A stretch of 64,000 nt of DNA from Linanthus parryae (taxonomy: Eukaryota; Streptophyta; Magnoliopsida; Ericales; Polemoniaceae). Position numbers and translations under genes: made by a program. Where the stretch lies: the NCBI GenBank assembly GCA_023055425.1, contig JALGPY010000012.1, positions 11,839,922 to 11,903,921 on the forward strand, read 5' to 3'. The notes beneath the pieces are model-generated. The model saw only the letters and a program-made list of their open reading frames with translations, did no database searches and was not told the origin of the DNA. Of this stretch, positions 23,934 through 35,721 are shown in pieces (position 1 is the first letter of the stretch; every line of letters starts with the position of its first letter).

Positions 23934-25583
23934 ATGGCAAACAACTCATCGAGTTCACAACATTCCCTACGATCTGTCCTTGAGAAGGACAAGCTCTCTG
24001 GAACCAACTTTCTTGATTGGTACAGAAACTTGAGAATTGTTCTCAAGCAAGAGAAGAAACTGTACGCAATAGAGGAGCATGTTCCAGAAGGTCCAGAGAA
24101 TCAGACACCTGCTGCCTTAAAGGCGTATCAAAAGCGTGTTGATGACGCTAATGATGCGGCCTGCCTAATGCTTTGCACCATGACCTCTGAGCTTCAGAAG
24201 CAACATGAGAACATGAATGCTGTCGATATGATCGAACATCTAAAGCAGCTCTTCCAAGAGCAGGCGAGGGTAGAGAGGTATGAGGTCTCAAAGGCACTGT
24301 TCAAATCTCATATGGCAGAAGGGAACCCGGTGGGACCCCATGTACTCCGAATGATCGGGTACTTGGAGAATCTCGCCCGGCTTGGGTTCCCGGTCGGCCA
24401 AGAGTTGGCAACCGATCTCGTGTTGCAATCGTTGCCCGAGAGTTATGGACAGTTCATTATGAACTATAACATGAACGAGATCGTTAAACCACTGCCAGAT
24501 TTGCTCAACATGTTGAGGACGGCTGAACAGAGCATCAACAAGGGTAAGGGCAAGGCCATTATGATGGTGCATAAAGGAAAGGGCAAAAAGTTTGCCTCTT
24601 CCTCCAAGGGCAAAGGCAAGTCAGTTGCCAAGACCAAGGAACAAGCCCTTAAGCCTGTTGGTGGCATTGCCAAGGTCGTGACTAAGGGTGAATGTCACTA
24701 CTGCAGTCAGCCTGGACACTGGAGGAGGAACTGCCCAAAATATCTGGAGGACAAGAGGCTTGGAATAGTGATTCCACCACCACCAGGTATTTTTGTTGTA
24801 GATGTCAATTTAACTGTCTCTACATCATGGGTATTAGATACTGGATGTGGATCTCATATTTGTCGAAATATGCAGGATCTAAAGAGAAGTAAAAGATTGG
24901 CTAAAGGGGAGGTAGATCTGCGCGTTGGGAATGGAGCAAAGGTTGCTGCGTTGGCCATAGGCGTGTGCGAGCTATCTCTGCCTTCAGGATTAGTTTTAGA
25001 ATTAAATAATTGCTATTTTGTGCCTGCTATGAGCAGAAACATTATTTCTATTTCTTGTTTGGACAAGGAAGGTTTTATTATTTCAATAAAGAACAATTGT
25101 TGTTCCTTTTATTTGAATAATATTCACTATTTTAGTGCGCAATTATTTAATGGACTTTATGTCCTTGATCTAAGCAATCCTGTCTACAACATTAATACCA
25201 AGCGGATTAAAATAAATGATTTAAATCCTGTGTATTTATGGCATTGTCGTTTAGGCCACATAAACGAGAAACGTGTATCCAGACTCCATAAGGATGGATT
25301 ACTAGACTCATTTGATTTTGAATCATATGAGACATGTGAGGCTTGTTTATTGGGAAAAATGACAAAGTCCCCTTTCAATAAGAAAGGTGAGAGGACTAGT
25401 GAGCAATTGGCACTCATACATACCGATGTGTGTGGGCCATTTGCCACGCCAGCCAGGGGTGGTTATGTCTACTTCATTACATTTACTGATGATTACAGTA
25501 GATATGGATTTGTGTACCTTATGAGGGCAAAATCCGAATCCTTTGAAGTGTTCAAAGAATTCAAGAATGAAGTAGAGAATTAA
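23934..25583 (+). pseudogene. Copia gag, protease and integrase N-terminal half
   Basis: The start is the ATG at 23934 (an in-frame open stretch upstream lacks an ATG). Gag starts with a copia-type N-terminus (LEKDKLSGTNFLDWYRNLR). The CCHC zinc knuckle is CHYCSQPGHWRRNC, near residues 253-266. Protease has VLDTGCGSH. The gag-pre-integrase domain has LWHCRLGHINEKRV. The integrase core starts with HTDVCGPF and DDYSRYGFVY. The frame ends at TAA 25581-25583, where the family has a Gln codon, and the same frame is open on the other side. This single nonsense change (consistent with C-to-T) is the only obvious lesion. Confidence 0.92.
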
Positions 25584-27884
25584 CTTGGCAAAAGTATCAA
25601 GGCTCTACGATCGGATCGTGGAGGAGAGTACTTGAGCCAAGAGTTTGACGACTATCTTAGAGAGTGTAGGATTGTATCCCAACTCACTCCACCCGGAACG
25701 CCAGAATGGAATGGCGTGTCCGAGAGGAGGAATCGAACCCTATTGGATATGGTTCGGTCTATGATGTGTCAAACCGATCTTCCATTATCATTTTGGGGCT
25801 ACGCTCTATTAAGTGCAGCTTTCACCATTAACCGTGTTCCATCTAAATCAGTCATGAAGACACCATATGAGATGTGGAGTGGGAGGCGTCCCACACTGTC
25901 GTTCATGAGGATTTGGGGCTGCAATGTCTATGTAAAACGTTTACAGTCAGACAAGCTAGGGCCTAAATCGGATAAGTGTAAATTTGTGGGGTACCCTAAG
26001 GAAACTAAGGGATACTACTTCTACAATCCAACCGAGAACAAAGTGTTTGTTGCTCGGACCGGCGTGTTTCTAGAAAGAGAGTTTGTCTCTAAAGAAGTAA
26101 GTGGGAGGAATGTAGAACTTGAAGAAGTTCAAGAACCACAAATCACTGAACCGATTATGGAACATGAACAGGAATCACAAGGAGTTGTGGAGCCACCTGT
26201 TCAGGTAACACAAGAGCTTCGTAGATCTAGTAGAGTGCGCCAGGAACCCGAGAGGTACGGACTTCTCGTAACTGATTCCGGTGACACGATGCTCATAGAT
26301 GATGAGCCTACTACCTATAAGGAGGCCATGAATGGCCCAGACTCACAGAAGTGTCTTGAGGCCATGAGATCCGAGATGGAATCCATGTATACCAACAAAG
26401 TATGGACTTTGGTGGAACCACCTGATGGGGCGCGGCCCATAGGGTGCAAGTGGGTCTTCAAGAAGAAGATCGACATGGATGGTAATGTGATTACCTATAA
26501 GGGCCGATTGGTGGCTAAAGGATTCAGACAGATTCATGGTATTGACTATGATGAAACCTTTTCACCAGTCGCTACGACCAAATTCATCCGAATCCTACTT
26601 GCAATTGCAGCATACTACGACTATGAGATTTGGCAGATGGATGTCAAAACAGCATTCCTTTATGGGAATCTCCTCGAGGACGTGTATATGATACAGCCGG
26701 AGGGTTTTGAGGATCCAAAGCAAGCCAATAAAGTCTGTAAGCTGCAACGATCCATCTATGGATTGAAGCAAGCTTCTAGGAGTTGGAATCGACGTTTTGA
26801 TGAAGTAGTCAAAGAGTTTGGCTTCATCAGAAACGAAGATGAGTCTTGTGTCTACAAGAAGGTTAGTGGGAGCTCTGTAGCTTTTCTGGTCTTGTATGTG
26901 GATGACATACTACTCATTGGAAACGACATTCCCATGCTGCAATCTGTGAAAGATTGGCTAGGAAAGTGTTTCTCAATGAAGGACTTAGGGGAAGCGGCCT
27001 ATATACTCGGTATAAATATCTATAGAGATAGATATAAGAGGTTGCTAGGCCTAAGTCAAAGTACATATATTGACAAGGTGTTGAAACGGTTCAACATGCA
27101 AGATTCCAAGAAGGGATTCTTGCCCATGTCACATGGAATCACTCTTTCGAAGAGTGGTTGTCCTTCCAATGATATTGAGAAGGAACGCATGAGTAGGATT
27201 CCCTATGCCTCGGCCATAGGATCTATCATGTACGCCATGTTATGTACTAGACCAGATGTGTCATATGCCTTGAGTATGACAAGTAGATACCAATCCAATC
27301 CGGGTGAGAGTCACTGGATTGCTGTCAAGAACATCCTAAAGTACTTGAGAAGAACTAAGGATGCTTTCTTGATGTTTGGCGGTGAGGAAGAGTTGCGTGT
27401 AAGGGGTTACACTGATGCAAGCTTCCAAACCGACAGAGATGACTTTAGATCACAGTCGGGATATGTGTTTTGCCTGAATGGAGCAGCGGTGAGCTGGAAG
27501 AGTTCCAAGAAAGAGACGGTAGCTGATTCTACAACAGAGGCTGAGTACATTGCTGCAAATGGCGCAGCAAAGGAGGCTGTTTGGATCAGAAAGTTTGTTT
27601 CTGAACTTGGTGTGGTCCCTAGCATTGCTGATCCAGTGGAGTTGTTCTGTGACAACACTGGGGAGATCGCGCAATCAAAGGAACCTAGATCGCACCAGAA
27701 GTCCAAGCACGTGCTCAGGAAGTTTCATCTGATTCGAGATATTATCGATAGAGGAGACGTTCGGATATGCAAGATTCCTACAGATGATAATCTGTCAGAC
27801 CCACTTACGAAGCCTCTCACGCAGTGGAAGCATGAAGGGCACACTAGGAGTATGGGCATACGAGATGCGCCAGATTGGCTCTAG
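25584..27884 (+). pseudogene. Copia integrase C-terminal half, RT and RNase H
   Basis: Continues in the same frame after the stop. The integrase second Asp is in LRSDRGGEY and the Glu in PEWNGVSERRNRTLLD. RT includes KWVFKKKIDMDGNV, LVAKGFRQ, WQMDVKTAFLYG and the intact catalytic YVDDILLIG. RNase H has GYTDASFQTD, DSTTEAEYIA and SKHVLRKFHLIRD. The stop TAG at 27882-27884 is followed within 15 bp by the polypurine tract and 3' LTR. Codons 25584-25631 precede the first possible start and belong to the same polyprotein. Confidence 0.92.
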
Positions 27885-27898
27885 TGCAAGTGGGAGAC

Positions 27899-29331
27899 TG
27901 TTGGAATAGATGCCCTAGAGGCAATCTAGTTTAGTATGAATTTGTATATGGCTAGAAAATTCATTTATTATTTATTGGATATTTAATATAATGAAGTCCT
28001 TAGATTTACAATTGTGTTGTTTATCTTAAATATCCCTAGTCAAGTATAATGATTAAATGGGACAATCATCTATAGACTAGTATGGGGTTGGATTGATATG
28101 GAGATATCACGATCCAACACATAGGTGTGCATTACGGAATGTTGCACTGGATTGACCCATCACCAAGAAGGCTACATACATGTTATGTTGAGTCACAAGT
28201 GCTTCTCGGGGTGCAATGGTATTGTCATCCTTAGACTTGAAGTCACTAGATATTCTAGTTGTGGATCATTGTGATCTTGGTAGCGTTAAACGCTACACCG
28301 TAACTGGGTAGTTATAAAGGCGTGTACTGGATACAATGAGAAGCAAGCTTAGAGATCGTAGTGGACGTAGAGAGGATTTGCCCCTCCCACATAACGGGAG
28401 CAAATATCCTAGGCCACTCGAAGGATAGTGCTTATAGAATGTCTGGCCAGACTCAAATAAATCAATATATGGGATATTGATGTTATTTGCACGAATAAGG
28501 CTATTCCATGGATCGAGAAACTAGGGATTAGATATACGAGTGTGACTTGTATGTCTCGTGTCCAATCCGGATATGGAGGCAAAGGGATGAGACAATTACT
28601 TGTACAAGGTTGTCAAGATGACTATTCTATTAGTTGGCTAGAATGGATGTTTTGCTAGAAACCGCTCCATATTAGCAAATAGTTGCTACCAACTAGATAG
28701 AACCTATGGGGTCACACGCTATATAGAGTTGTACTAGATTTGGAATTAATTAATTGGATTAATTAATTAGAAGGATCACTTTGCAAACCCTTGCAAACTT
28801 AGTAGGGACTAATTTGCAAGGAAGGGACTAAATTGAATTCTAGTAGGACTAGAATAAGTCCTTTAGGTAGTTAACAAGGAGTTGTTGGACTATATATAAA
28901 GGACCCTCCTTCCTTCCTTCCTCATAACTTATGCTCATTACTGATCATAACAAGAGTGGGAGAGAACAAAGGAGAGAGAGAGCAAGCAACAAGGGCCGAA
29001 CCCGACCCTTGTCGCCGCCCCCTCACCCCGTCGGCCAAAAGAGGGCCGAGCCCTTCTTTTTGTCTCGTTTTGCGTGATTCCTTCACCTTCCTCTCATTCC
29101 GGGCTAGCACCAAGGAGTTTGGGAGATCTAGGAGCAACTCTAGGCGTGGATCAACTATAGAGAACGTGACACTATTCGCGTTTGAAGTCATCAAGGAGAA
29201 CCCAAAGGTGTGTTTATGATTTCTTACCTTTACTATCGTTATGCATCTAGACTTGTGATCCTTGGAGGGTTTTGCATGGCTATTTGTTTGATTATGCTTC
29301 CGTTGCGCGATCCATGAATCAAAACCCTACA
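27899..29331 (+). repeat. 3' LTR of the nested copia element
   Basis: Same length as the 5' LTR (1433 bp). Differences that I could find by eye are scattered single substitutions, for example CACTAGATATTC against CACTATATATTC near 28247 and TTACTGATC against TTAGTGATC near 28938. TATA box at 28891-28900. It is preceded by GTGGGAGAC and followed by the GACGT duplication. Confidence 0.95.
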
Positions 29332-29336
29332 GACGT

Positions 29337-30939
29337 GTATTAGAGCACTCACTGCTTTTAGAACTCACCTTGTAGGACCATTAGACGCCCCAATTTGAAC
29401 CTTGGATTCTTTGCTAGCCTTCGGACCTAGGGTGACGATTCTTGGCCTTCAACACAAATTGATTAGAATCACCACTTTAGTGCGTCACGAGGGGGTTGTG
29501 TAGTTGAGGGGGTTCGATGAGGGAGTGAGTATACGTTTCGTTGAGTTCTACATCTTGCTTGCGCTTCATTGATTATCTACGAGGGGATGTGAGGGTGAGT
29601 GAGTAGGCTTGCGCACTTCGGTGTGGCGGTGTTCCATGCCACTACATCATGGACACAGTTGTGGAGAGCCGTGAGTGCGTGAATCTAATACGCACGGAAT
29701 TGGGTTGGGTGAACTTAATTGGTGGATCGTGCTAGGTACCGGTTTTGATTACTTTCGTGTACGAGGATCGGTTGGATTGGCACGAGATACATTCATCTTC
29801 GGGACTACTTGAGAGGGGTTATGGTTACAGTCGAGTGTGGGGGTGTCGACTTTTGACTTCGGACATTGAGAGTGAGCTTGCGACGACTCCACTCCCACAC
29901 ATGTACTTCATTGATTTTGCGGCTTGGACTTGACATGGACTTTGATTGAGTTAGGAGGAGATGATATTTCTATGTGATATTCATTCATCGATTTACGTGT
30001 TTCCTTCTCCTAGCATATTTGATTATTATTTGAAGACCACTCGGATATTATTGTTGGATTGTGATGGTATTTTTGAGAGAATTGGAAAAAAAAAGAGAAA
30101 AAAAACATAAAATGAAAAAAAAAATGAGAGAAAAAGAAAAATGAGAGATTAAATAAAGTTGAATTGGAATTGAATTGAAACGAGTGGTGGAGCTACTTTG
30201 ACGACGACGGTTCACGTTTCATGCACGACGAACGACGATGTCCACGGAGATCACTATTGTACCGGGGTTTGAGGGAATTGAGGGCCGGAGGTGGTGAGCT
30301 TCGGGTTTTGGTTCCTATCATCGTGGTGAGGGTGTGTGAGATGTGGGATTTGATGTGAGAATGTGACGCTTAGGACTTGATTTCGACGAGATTATCTATA
30401 TGTCCCTAAGCCTCATCATATGAAAACCATTAGCGGATTAGGAGCTCGGACCTTGGATGTGGCTTTGCCTAGCGTAGTCTCTTATTTCGTGGCACACGCG
30501 AAGAGGTAGCGTACTCTTGTACTTAGTAAAGTTAGGCTTTCTATACTAACTAGGGGAGAGTCTCGTTGTCGAGTTTAGTTTCAACTCATGCTTTGTTCCT
30601 AGGACTCTCATCACTTCATGATAATTGACTTAAGCCAATGGAGATTGCCCGATCTCAACCAAAAAGATAAAAAGTGTGTTTTGTATATATATGTTTGTGT
30701 AGGATTGAGTCGTAGTTTGCATTTGCATCATATTGTTGCATTGTCGAGTCTTGTGTCGTTATTGAGTCGGCTAGTTAGGATTTGTATGCAATGGTGTTTC
30801 TAGTAAGTATGCAATTCTCGACTCGTATCACTTGTGGGGTTGTGTTTCATTGGAGATGTTTTGGTTGGGTTGTGGCCAGATTTTGGTTGTACTTTGATTG
30901 GATTGCTCGGGACGTGCAATAGGTTAGTGTGGGGGTGTT
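29337..30939 (+). mobile_element. 3' spacer of the Athila-like element, right half
   Basis: Resumes the spacer interrupted at 20816. Non-coding, with an A-rich tract at about 30086-30150. It ends in the polypurine tract AGTGTGGGGGTGTT at 30926-30939, which sets the start of LTR C at 30940. No gene was recognised; small frames near 29745 and 30618 lack features. Confidence 0.65.
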
Positions 30940-32526
30940 TGATAACTCCACATTAGGAGTTATATTGTTTATGATCCATGACCGTTTTGCGAGCGTTTCG
31001 GTGTATTTATGTGAGAAATTGACCAAATCCGAGTTGTTTTGAGCATACATGACTTATTGAGCTTTATTTCGTAATCCGGGCGTTTTTCATATGATTTATA
31101 TATTGTTTATCGCATGTGATCTTCCGAGTTGTTTAGTGTTGTGTATCTCAGGTAAACGAGGTGCAATAGAGCTTATGAGAAGCTTGGATATGCTTGGAAT
31201 GGAGCTAGATGAAGAGAAGAAAAGGAGGCGCACAAACGAAGAGAAGTTGGAAAAGTCACACAGGACCAGCCTGAACTCTTTTCGATTCCCAGGAAAATCT
31301 ACAAGGAATTTTGAAGCAAGGCTTGCGGCATTTGAAAGTAGACATCCGTAGCTTTCCAAAGGTATATGGTAGGCCCAAAGATGAGTCCGTATGAGGGAGA
31401 TACAGCCCGCGCAAAATCAGCAAAGAATTCTGTCCGGGAATTACAAAGTAGAGGGGCTGAAGTGCAAATTCGGCATATTTTCATTAAAAAGCGTGCCCAG
31501 CTGGTAGAAAACGGGGAGAACGACCTAAGAGACTGATATTCACGCATCTTTGAAGATTTTGGAGCTAGGGAAGAAGGGAGAACAAGCTTGGAGCAAGGAT
31601 CATCAATTACATTGAAGATTTTAGCGTTTGATCTTCGTTTCTTCATCTTTTCTTCATGAACTCTATGATTTTGGTTATGTTGAACACTATTATGTCTAGC
31701 TAAACTTCTTAAAGCTAGGTGATTGATGGAAAACTAGGGTTTGTTGGATGATTTTCCGGATTTTGGACATGATACATGCGTTTGCTTAAAGTTTATGAAT
31801 GTTCTAGTTATCTTACATATTCTTGTACTTCATTCTTAGTATTCTTGGCTTGATCACCCTTAGGATACTAGTCGTTGAGATTGTTGCACGAAAGTGAACT
31901 TTTTGATACATGTTAAAGAATATTGTAGGTAATCTTGTAGTTTCTTGAGACCGAGAGGAGATAGAAACTTGATTAATCGTGTGAGGGTAGTTTCAATTGA
32001 TTTTTGTTAGAACTTAGTGAATTCGGTGGACCGATAGGACCCGGTGAACAATTCTAGCAAATCAATTAGATTGTAGTGATAGACGGAGGTGGACCGAGAG
32101 GACCCGAAATCTATTATTTACACAAATTCACGTGAGATCGAGAGAAGATCGTGATGAGTATTACCCGATATAACTAGAACGTGAGTAGAGTGTTTCATGC
32201 ATAATTCCGGAAACCGTTAACAACCCTAGGGACATCAATTACCTAGTTCTTTCTCATTAATCGTAGTCAATCTCAATTTATTTTCATTAAAAGTGAAAAC
32301 CCTACAAAAATATTTAATTAATTGTTATTTAATTTTAGTCGCTTGTTTGTGGGCGACGACTTTATACAATCAAACAACTTTTTACTGGTTACTTAGATAT
32401 CGTAAAGTTAATTTCTAGTTAGCTAGTAATCGTAAATTCCCTTGGGTTCGATACTCGGAGTCGTAAAATACTCCACATACTACTTGACCGTATACTTGCG
32501 TTTAAGCGCGTAAAGAATTCACGTCA
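30940..32526 (+). repeat. LTR C, 3' LTR of the Athila-like complex
   Basis: 1587 bp, starting TGATAACTCCACATTAGG and ending AATTCACGTCA, followed by AGTTT that repeats the bases before LTR A. It retains the A-type 3' section (ACTGGTTACTTAGATATCG onward), unlike LTR B. Bases at several diagnostic positions (TATGTCTAGC, AACTAGAACGTGAG) agree with B rather than A. Confidence 0.85.
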
Positions 32527-32874
32527 AGTTTCTGGCCATTGTATCCTCTGCTTCTGCTTCTACATGACGATCCCTATAGAGAGATGAGTAAAGAGGGGGA
32601 AGATCTGATGATCATTGTGTTCATCATCTTCTCCTGCCGTCTTCACAATGCAGAGAATAGAGAGAGAGAGAGAGAGAGTGAGCAGAAAATGAAGGGATGA
32701 AGCTATACATGAAAGGGTTTTTATGTCTTCTTACATTAGTTAACGGAAAAATACCCCCTCGCGCACAAATATCAAACCACAAGGGGGTGTTTTGCATCAT
32801 TTAAAACTACAAGGGTGTGTTTCGCACAAACCCCTAAGCACAGGGGTGTGTTTTGCAATTAACCCCTTTAATTA

Positions 32875-33078
32875 TCTTGGGGCTATTTTCGGTATATTAA
32901 TTTATGTCCTTGGTCGCGCGCGGCTCCCACTGGAAGCAAAAGGCCTACAAAAAGCGCCCGTAGGGTTCTCCTTAGTTGAGTTTGCCATCAGCTAGGTTTA
33001 CCTTCTTCCTCTACACGAGGTTCTTCAACCAGTGTCCCGTTCTCTTTCTTCCACAATTAGTGTCCCGGAAACACCACA
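32875..33078 (+). promoter_or_regulatory. Residual 5' region of the cullin gene
   Basis: Only 204 bp separate the target duplication of the Mutator-like element from the cullin ATG. The stretch has an AT-rich word (GGTATATTAATTTATG, 32891-32906) that could act as a TATA region, then a GC-richer leader with pyrimidine tracts. Anything further upstream in the ancestral promoter is now at least 28.5 kb away. Confidence 0.4.
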
Positions 33079-35382
33079 ATGGCTGGCCATCGTGAATCAA
33101 ACAAGAAACGCAAAAGGTCCAAGTCCAACGAGTCCGACCAGCCGGCGAAGCGACGCTCCGGCAATTCGGATGAGTCCGACAGCGAGCCGGAAAAGCCACC
33201 CATGGAGCTCGAAGAAGGATGGGGTTGCATGGAAAAAGGGATCGCGAAGCTAAAGAAGATCCTCGAAGGTTCGCCGGAACCCTTCACCTCTAAAGAATAC
33301 ATGTCCCTCTACACAACAATCTTTACCATGTGTACCCAAAAGCCCCCTCACGATTACACCGAACAGCTCTATGCCAAGTACAAGGAAGAATTGGTTTCGT
33401 ACATCAACACGGTGGTGTTGCGGTCGCTGAGGGCAAAACACGGCGAGTTCATGCTTAGAGAGCTGGTTCTCAGATGGCGCAACCACACCGTCATGGTCAA
33501 GTGGCTCTCGCGGTTCTTCAGCTACCTCGACCGCTATTACATCCCCAAGCGTTCTCTCTCGGACCTCAAAACCGTTGGACTACTTTGCTTCCGTGAAAAG
33601 GTTTACGATAAATTGAAGACGCGGGTGACGAAAGAAGTTCTCGCCCTAGTTGAGCGAGAGCGCGACGGGGAACAAATCGACCGCGGTTTGATGAAGAATG
33701 TTGTTGATGTCATCGTAGCCATTACGACGACAGATAGGGATGTTTATGGAGGCGAATTTGAACATGAGTTGATGAAGGATTCGAAGGGTTATTATTCTCG
33801 TAAGGCATCGAATTGGATAGTTGAAGATTCATGTCCCGATTATATGATGAAGGCCGAGGAGTGTTTGAAGAAGGAGAGGGAACGGGTAGCGAATTATCTT
33901 CAGTCGAGCACCGAGGAGAAGCTGTTGCAGAAAGTGCACAACAAGTTAGTGGTGGTTTATGCTACACAGCTGATCGAAAAGGAAGATTCGGGTTGTCGTG
34001 TTTTGTTTAGAGACAATAAGACTGAGGATCTTTCGAGGATGTATAGGTTATTCCGAAAAACTCCAAAAGCATTGGAATCGGTTGCGAATTTCTTCAAACA
34101 GCATGTTACAGCAGAAGGCAATGCCTTGGTAAAGCAGGCTGAAGAATCAGCATCATCAGTAGCAGCAGGAGGTTCACAAGAGCATGTGTTTGTGACGAAA
34201 GTTATAGAGCTTCACGACAAGTACATGGGTTACACAATGGATTGTTTCGCAAGCAACTCGCTGTTTCATAAGGCTATGAAGGATGCTTTTGATGTCTTCT
34301 GCAACAAGAATGTCGCGGGCAGCCCGTGCGCAGAGCTTTTAGCAGCTTTTCTCGATAGCATCCTGAAGAAGGGCGATGAAGCCATTGAGAAGACTGTGGA
34401 CAAGGTTGTGAAGTTGCTGGATTACGTTAGCGAGAAAGACCTCTTTGGTGAGTTCCACAGGAAGAAGCTGGCTCGGCGTCTACTTTTCGACAAGAGTGTG
34501 AATGATGGTAACGAAAGGCTGATCCTGACAAAGCTGAAGCAGCAACATGGGAAGAACTTTACTATGAAGATGGAAGGGATGGTGACTGATTTAACATTAG
34601 CTAAAGAAATCCAACCCGAGTTTTCAGAATATTTAGGTTTATACAGGCAGGATAATCCTAATCCCGGGATTGACTTGACGGTTACTGTCCTGACAACAGG
34701 GTCTTGGCCGACCTACAAGTCACCGGATCTAAACCTTCCTGAAGAGATGGCCAAGTCTGTGAGGGTTTTTAAGGAATACTACCAATTGAAATCGAAGGTC
34801 AGGAGGCTTACATGGATTTACTCATTGGGTAGTTGCCAAGTGAACGGGAAATTTGATCAGAAAACGATAGAGCTTATAGTGGGAGTTTATCAGGCTGCGG
34901 TGCTGCTACTATTCAATCTTTCAGACAAGTTGAGTTACTCAGAAATCAAAACTCAATTGAATTTGGAAGACCAGCATTTAGCCAAAACCCTCCACTCTCT
35001 GTCATGTGGCAAGTACAAGATTCTTACTAAGGAGCCGAATTCGAAAACTGTCACCGCGAAGGACACTTTTACGTTCAATTCCAAGTTCAGTGATAAAATG
35101 AGGAGGATAAGGATACCAATGCCAGTGATTGATGAGAGGAAGAAAGTTGTTGAAGACGTTGACAAGGAGAGGAGGTATGCTATCGACGCTTGCATTGTTC
35201 GTATAATGAAGAGCAGGAAAGTTTTGGGGCATCAGCTGTTGGTGACGGAATGCGTGGAGCAGTTGAGCCGCATGTTCAAGCCGGATTTCAAAGTGATCAA
35301 GAGGCGGATAGAACATTTGATCAGTCAAGAGTATTTGGAGAGAGACCAGGAGAATCCAAACTTGTTCCGGTACTTGGCCTAA
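33079..35382 (+). CDS. CUL1-like cullin, intronless, basic N-terminal extension
   Basis: Cullins are scaffolds of SCF-type E3 ubiquitin ligases: the N-terminal helical repeats bind a SKP1 adaptor and the C-terminal part binds RBX1. The 767-codon frame is uninterrupted. Residues 1-41 are a basic/acidic extension with an NLS-like KKRKRSK. From about residue 42 ([11 protein letters not shown], possible alternative start at 33202) it follows plant CUL1: [96 protein letters not shown]. The C-terminal winged helix has the neddylation Lys in IVRIMKSRK (about K711) and the cullin ending YLERD...NLFRYLA. Plant CUL1 genes normally have many introns, so this is probably a retrogene that kept its frame. 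Several normally invariant positions differ, so it is a diverged paralogue. Confidence 0.93.
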   Translation: MAGHRESNKKRKRSKSNESDQPAKRRSGNSDESDSEPEKPPMELEEGWGCMEKGIAKLKKILEGSPEPFTSKEYMSLYTTIFTMCTQKPPHDYTEQLYAKYKEELVSYINTVVLRSLRAKHGEFMLRELVLRWRNHTVMVKWLSRFFSYLDRYYIPKRSLSDLKTVGLLCFREKVYDKLKTRVTKEVLALVERERDGEQIDRGLMKNVVDVIVAITTTDRDVYGGEFEHELMKDSKGYYSRKASNWIVEDSCPDYMMKAEECLKKERERVANYLQSSTEEKLLQKVHNKLVVVYATQLIEKEDSGCRVLFRDNKTEDLSRMYRLFRKTPKALESVANFFKQHVTAEGNALVKQAEESASSVAAGGSQEHVFVTKVIELHDKYMGYTMDCFASNSLFHKAMKDAFDVFCNKNVAGSPCAELLAAFLDSILKKGDEAIEKTVDKVVKLLDYVSEKDLFGEFHRKKLARRLLFDKSVNDGNERLILTKLKQQHGKNFTMKMEGMVTDLTLAKEIQPEFSEYLGLYRQDNPNPGIDLTVTVLTTGSWPTYKSPDLNLPEEMAKSVRVFKEYYQLKSKVRRLTWIYSLGSCQVNGKFDQKTIELIVGVYQAAVLLLFNLSDKLSYSEIKTQLNLEDQHLAKTLHSLSCGKYKILTKEPNSKTVTAKDTFTFNSKFSDKMRRIRIPMPVIDERKKVVEDVDKERRYAIDACIVRIMKSRKVLGHQLLVTECVEQLSRMFKPDFKVIKRRIEHLISQEYLERDQENPNLFRYLA

Positions 35383-35721
35383 ATAAGCCTGTTGGTGAAA
35401 TAGCAGAAGTGGCAGAATGCAGATGACAGCATCGACAGACTTGCTGCCTACTTAATTTTTAATTTAGTTGTTTATTTTTTGTTAATTTTTTTTATGCCTA
35501 GTTCATTCATCTTCAATTTAGTTGATCACGATGACTTCTTTCATAGCATATAATGTTTTTGAGTTCTTCCTATTTTTCTTACTTAGGAGTTATATGTTCT
35601 GTTTGCAACTTTGCCCATTATCATTCATTGACTACGTGAAATTTATCCCAGAAGACAAAAGCCCACCAAGTGGTAAGTAAAAGCTTTCTCTAAAAGCTCC
35701 AAAACTGGAAAAAGTTGTGAG
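35383..35721 (+). other. 3' flank of the cullin gene
   Basis: Probable 3' UTR with T-rich stretches (35455-35495). I see no clear poly(A) tract marking a recent retrocopy and no second gene. Confidence 0.4.

Larger units (their letters stand above)
20817..29331 (+). mobile_element. Young Ty1/copia element, complete, TSD GACGT
   Basis: Two LTRs of identical length (1433 bp; 20817-22249 and 27899-29331) start TGTTGGAATAGATGCC and end AACCCTACA. The flanks GACGT at 20812-20816 and 29332-29336 are a perfect 5-bp duplication. The primer site TGGTATCAGAGC (initiator tRNA-Met) is at 22251 and the polypurine tract GTGGGAGAC at 27890-27898. I counted about eight mismatches between the LTRs, which suggests a recent insertion. 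The single long pol frame is interrupted by one stop at 25581. It sits in the 3' spacer of the Athila-like element. Lineage within copia was not assigned. Confidence 0.95.
5112..32526 (+). mobile_element. Athila-like Ty3/gypsy complex, rearranged, with nested copia
   Basis: The outer LTRs A and C both start TGATAACTCCACATTAGG. The complex is bordered by AGTTT at 5107-5111 and 32527-32531, consistent with a 5-bp target duplication. One caution: the left flank resembles a polypurine end and the right flank resembles the sequence before a primer site, so the match may be partly fortuitous. Inside, in order, are LTR A, an inverted LTR D with spacer, LTR B, a primer site, gag-pol, an extra ORF, spacer split by the copia at 20817-29331, a polypurine tract and LTR C. 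The protease and RT types and the TGGCGCCGTTGCC primer site point to the Athila/Tat clade. All coding parts carry breaks, so it is not autonomous. Confidence 0.8.
4395..32865. mobile_element. Mutator-like element split by nested retrotransposons
   Basis: Left arm 4395-5111 begins GGGTTAATTTCCAAACACC. Right arm 32532-32865 ends so that its reverse complement begins GGGTTAATTGCAAAACACAC. The arms align for about 150 bp (TTTGTGCGAAA, AAATGATGCAAA and CTTGTGGTTTG occur in both). The flanks are a perfect 9-bp duplication CTTTAATTA at 4386-4394 and 32866-32874. The element itself is only about 1.05 kb; the remaining 27.4 kb is the gypsy complex at 5112-32526 that inserted into it. No transposase is present, so it was moved in trans. 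Its right end lies 213 bp upstream of the cullin start codon. Confidence 0.9.
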
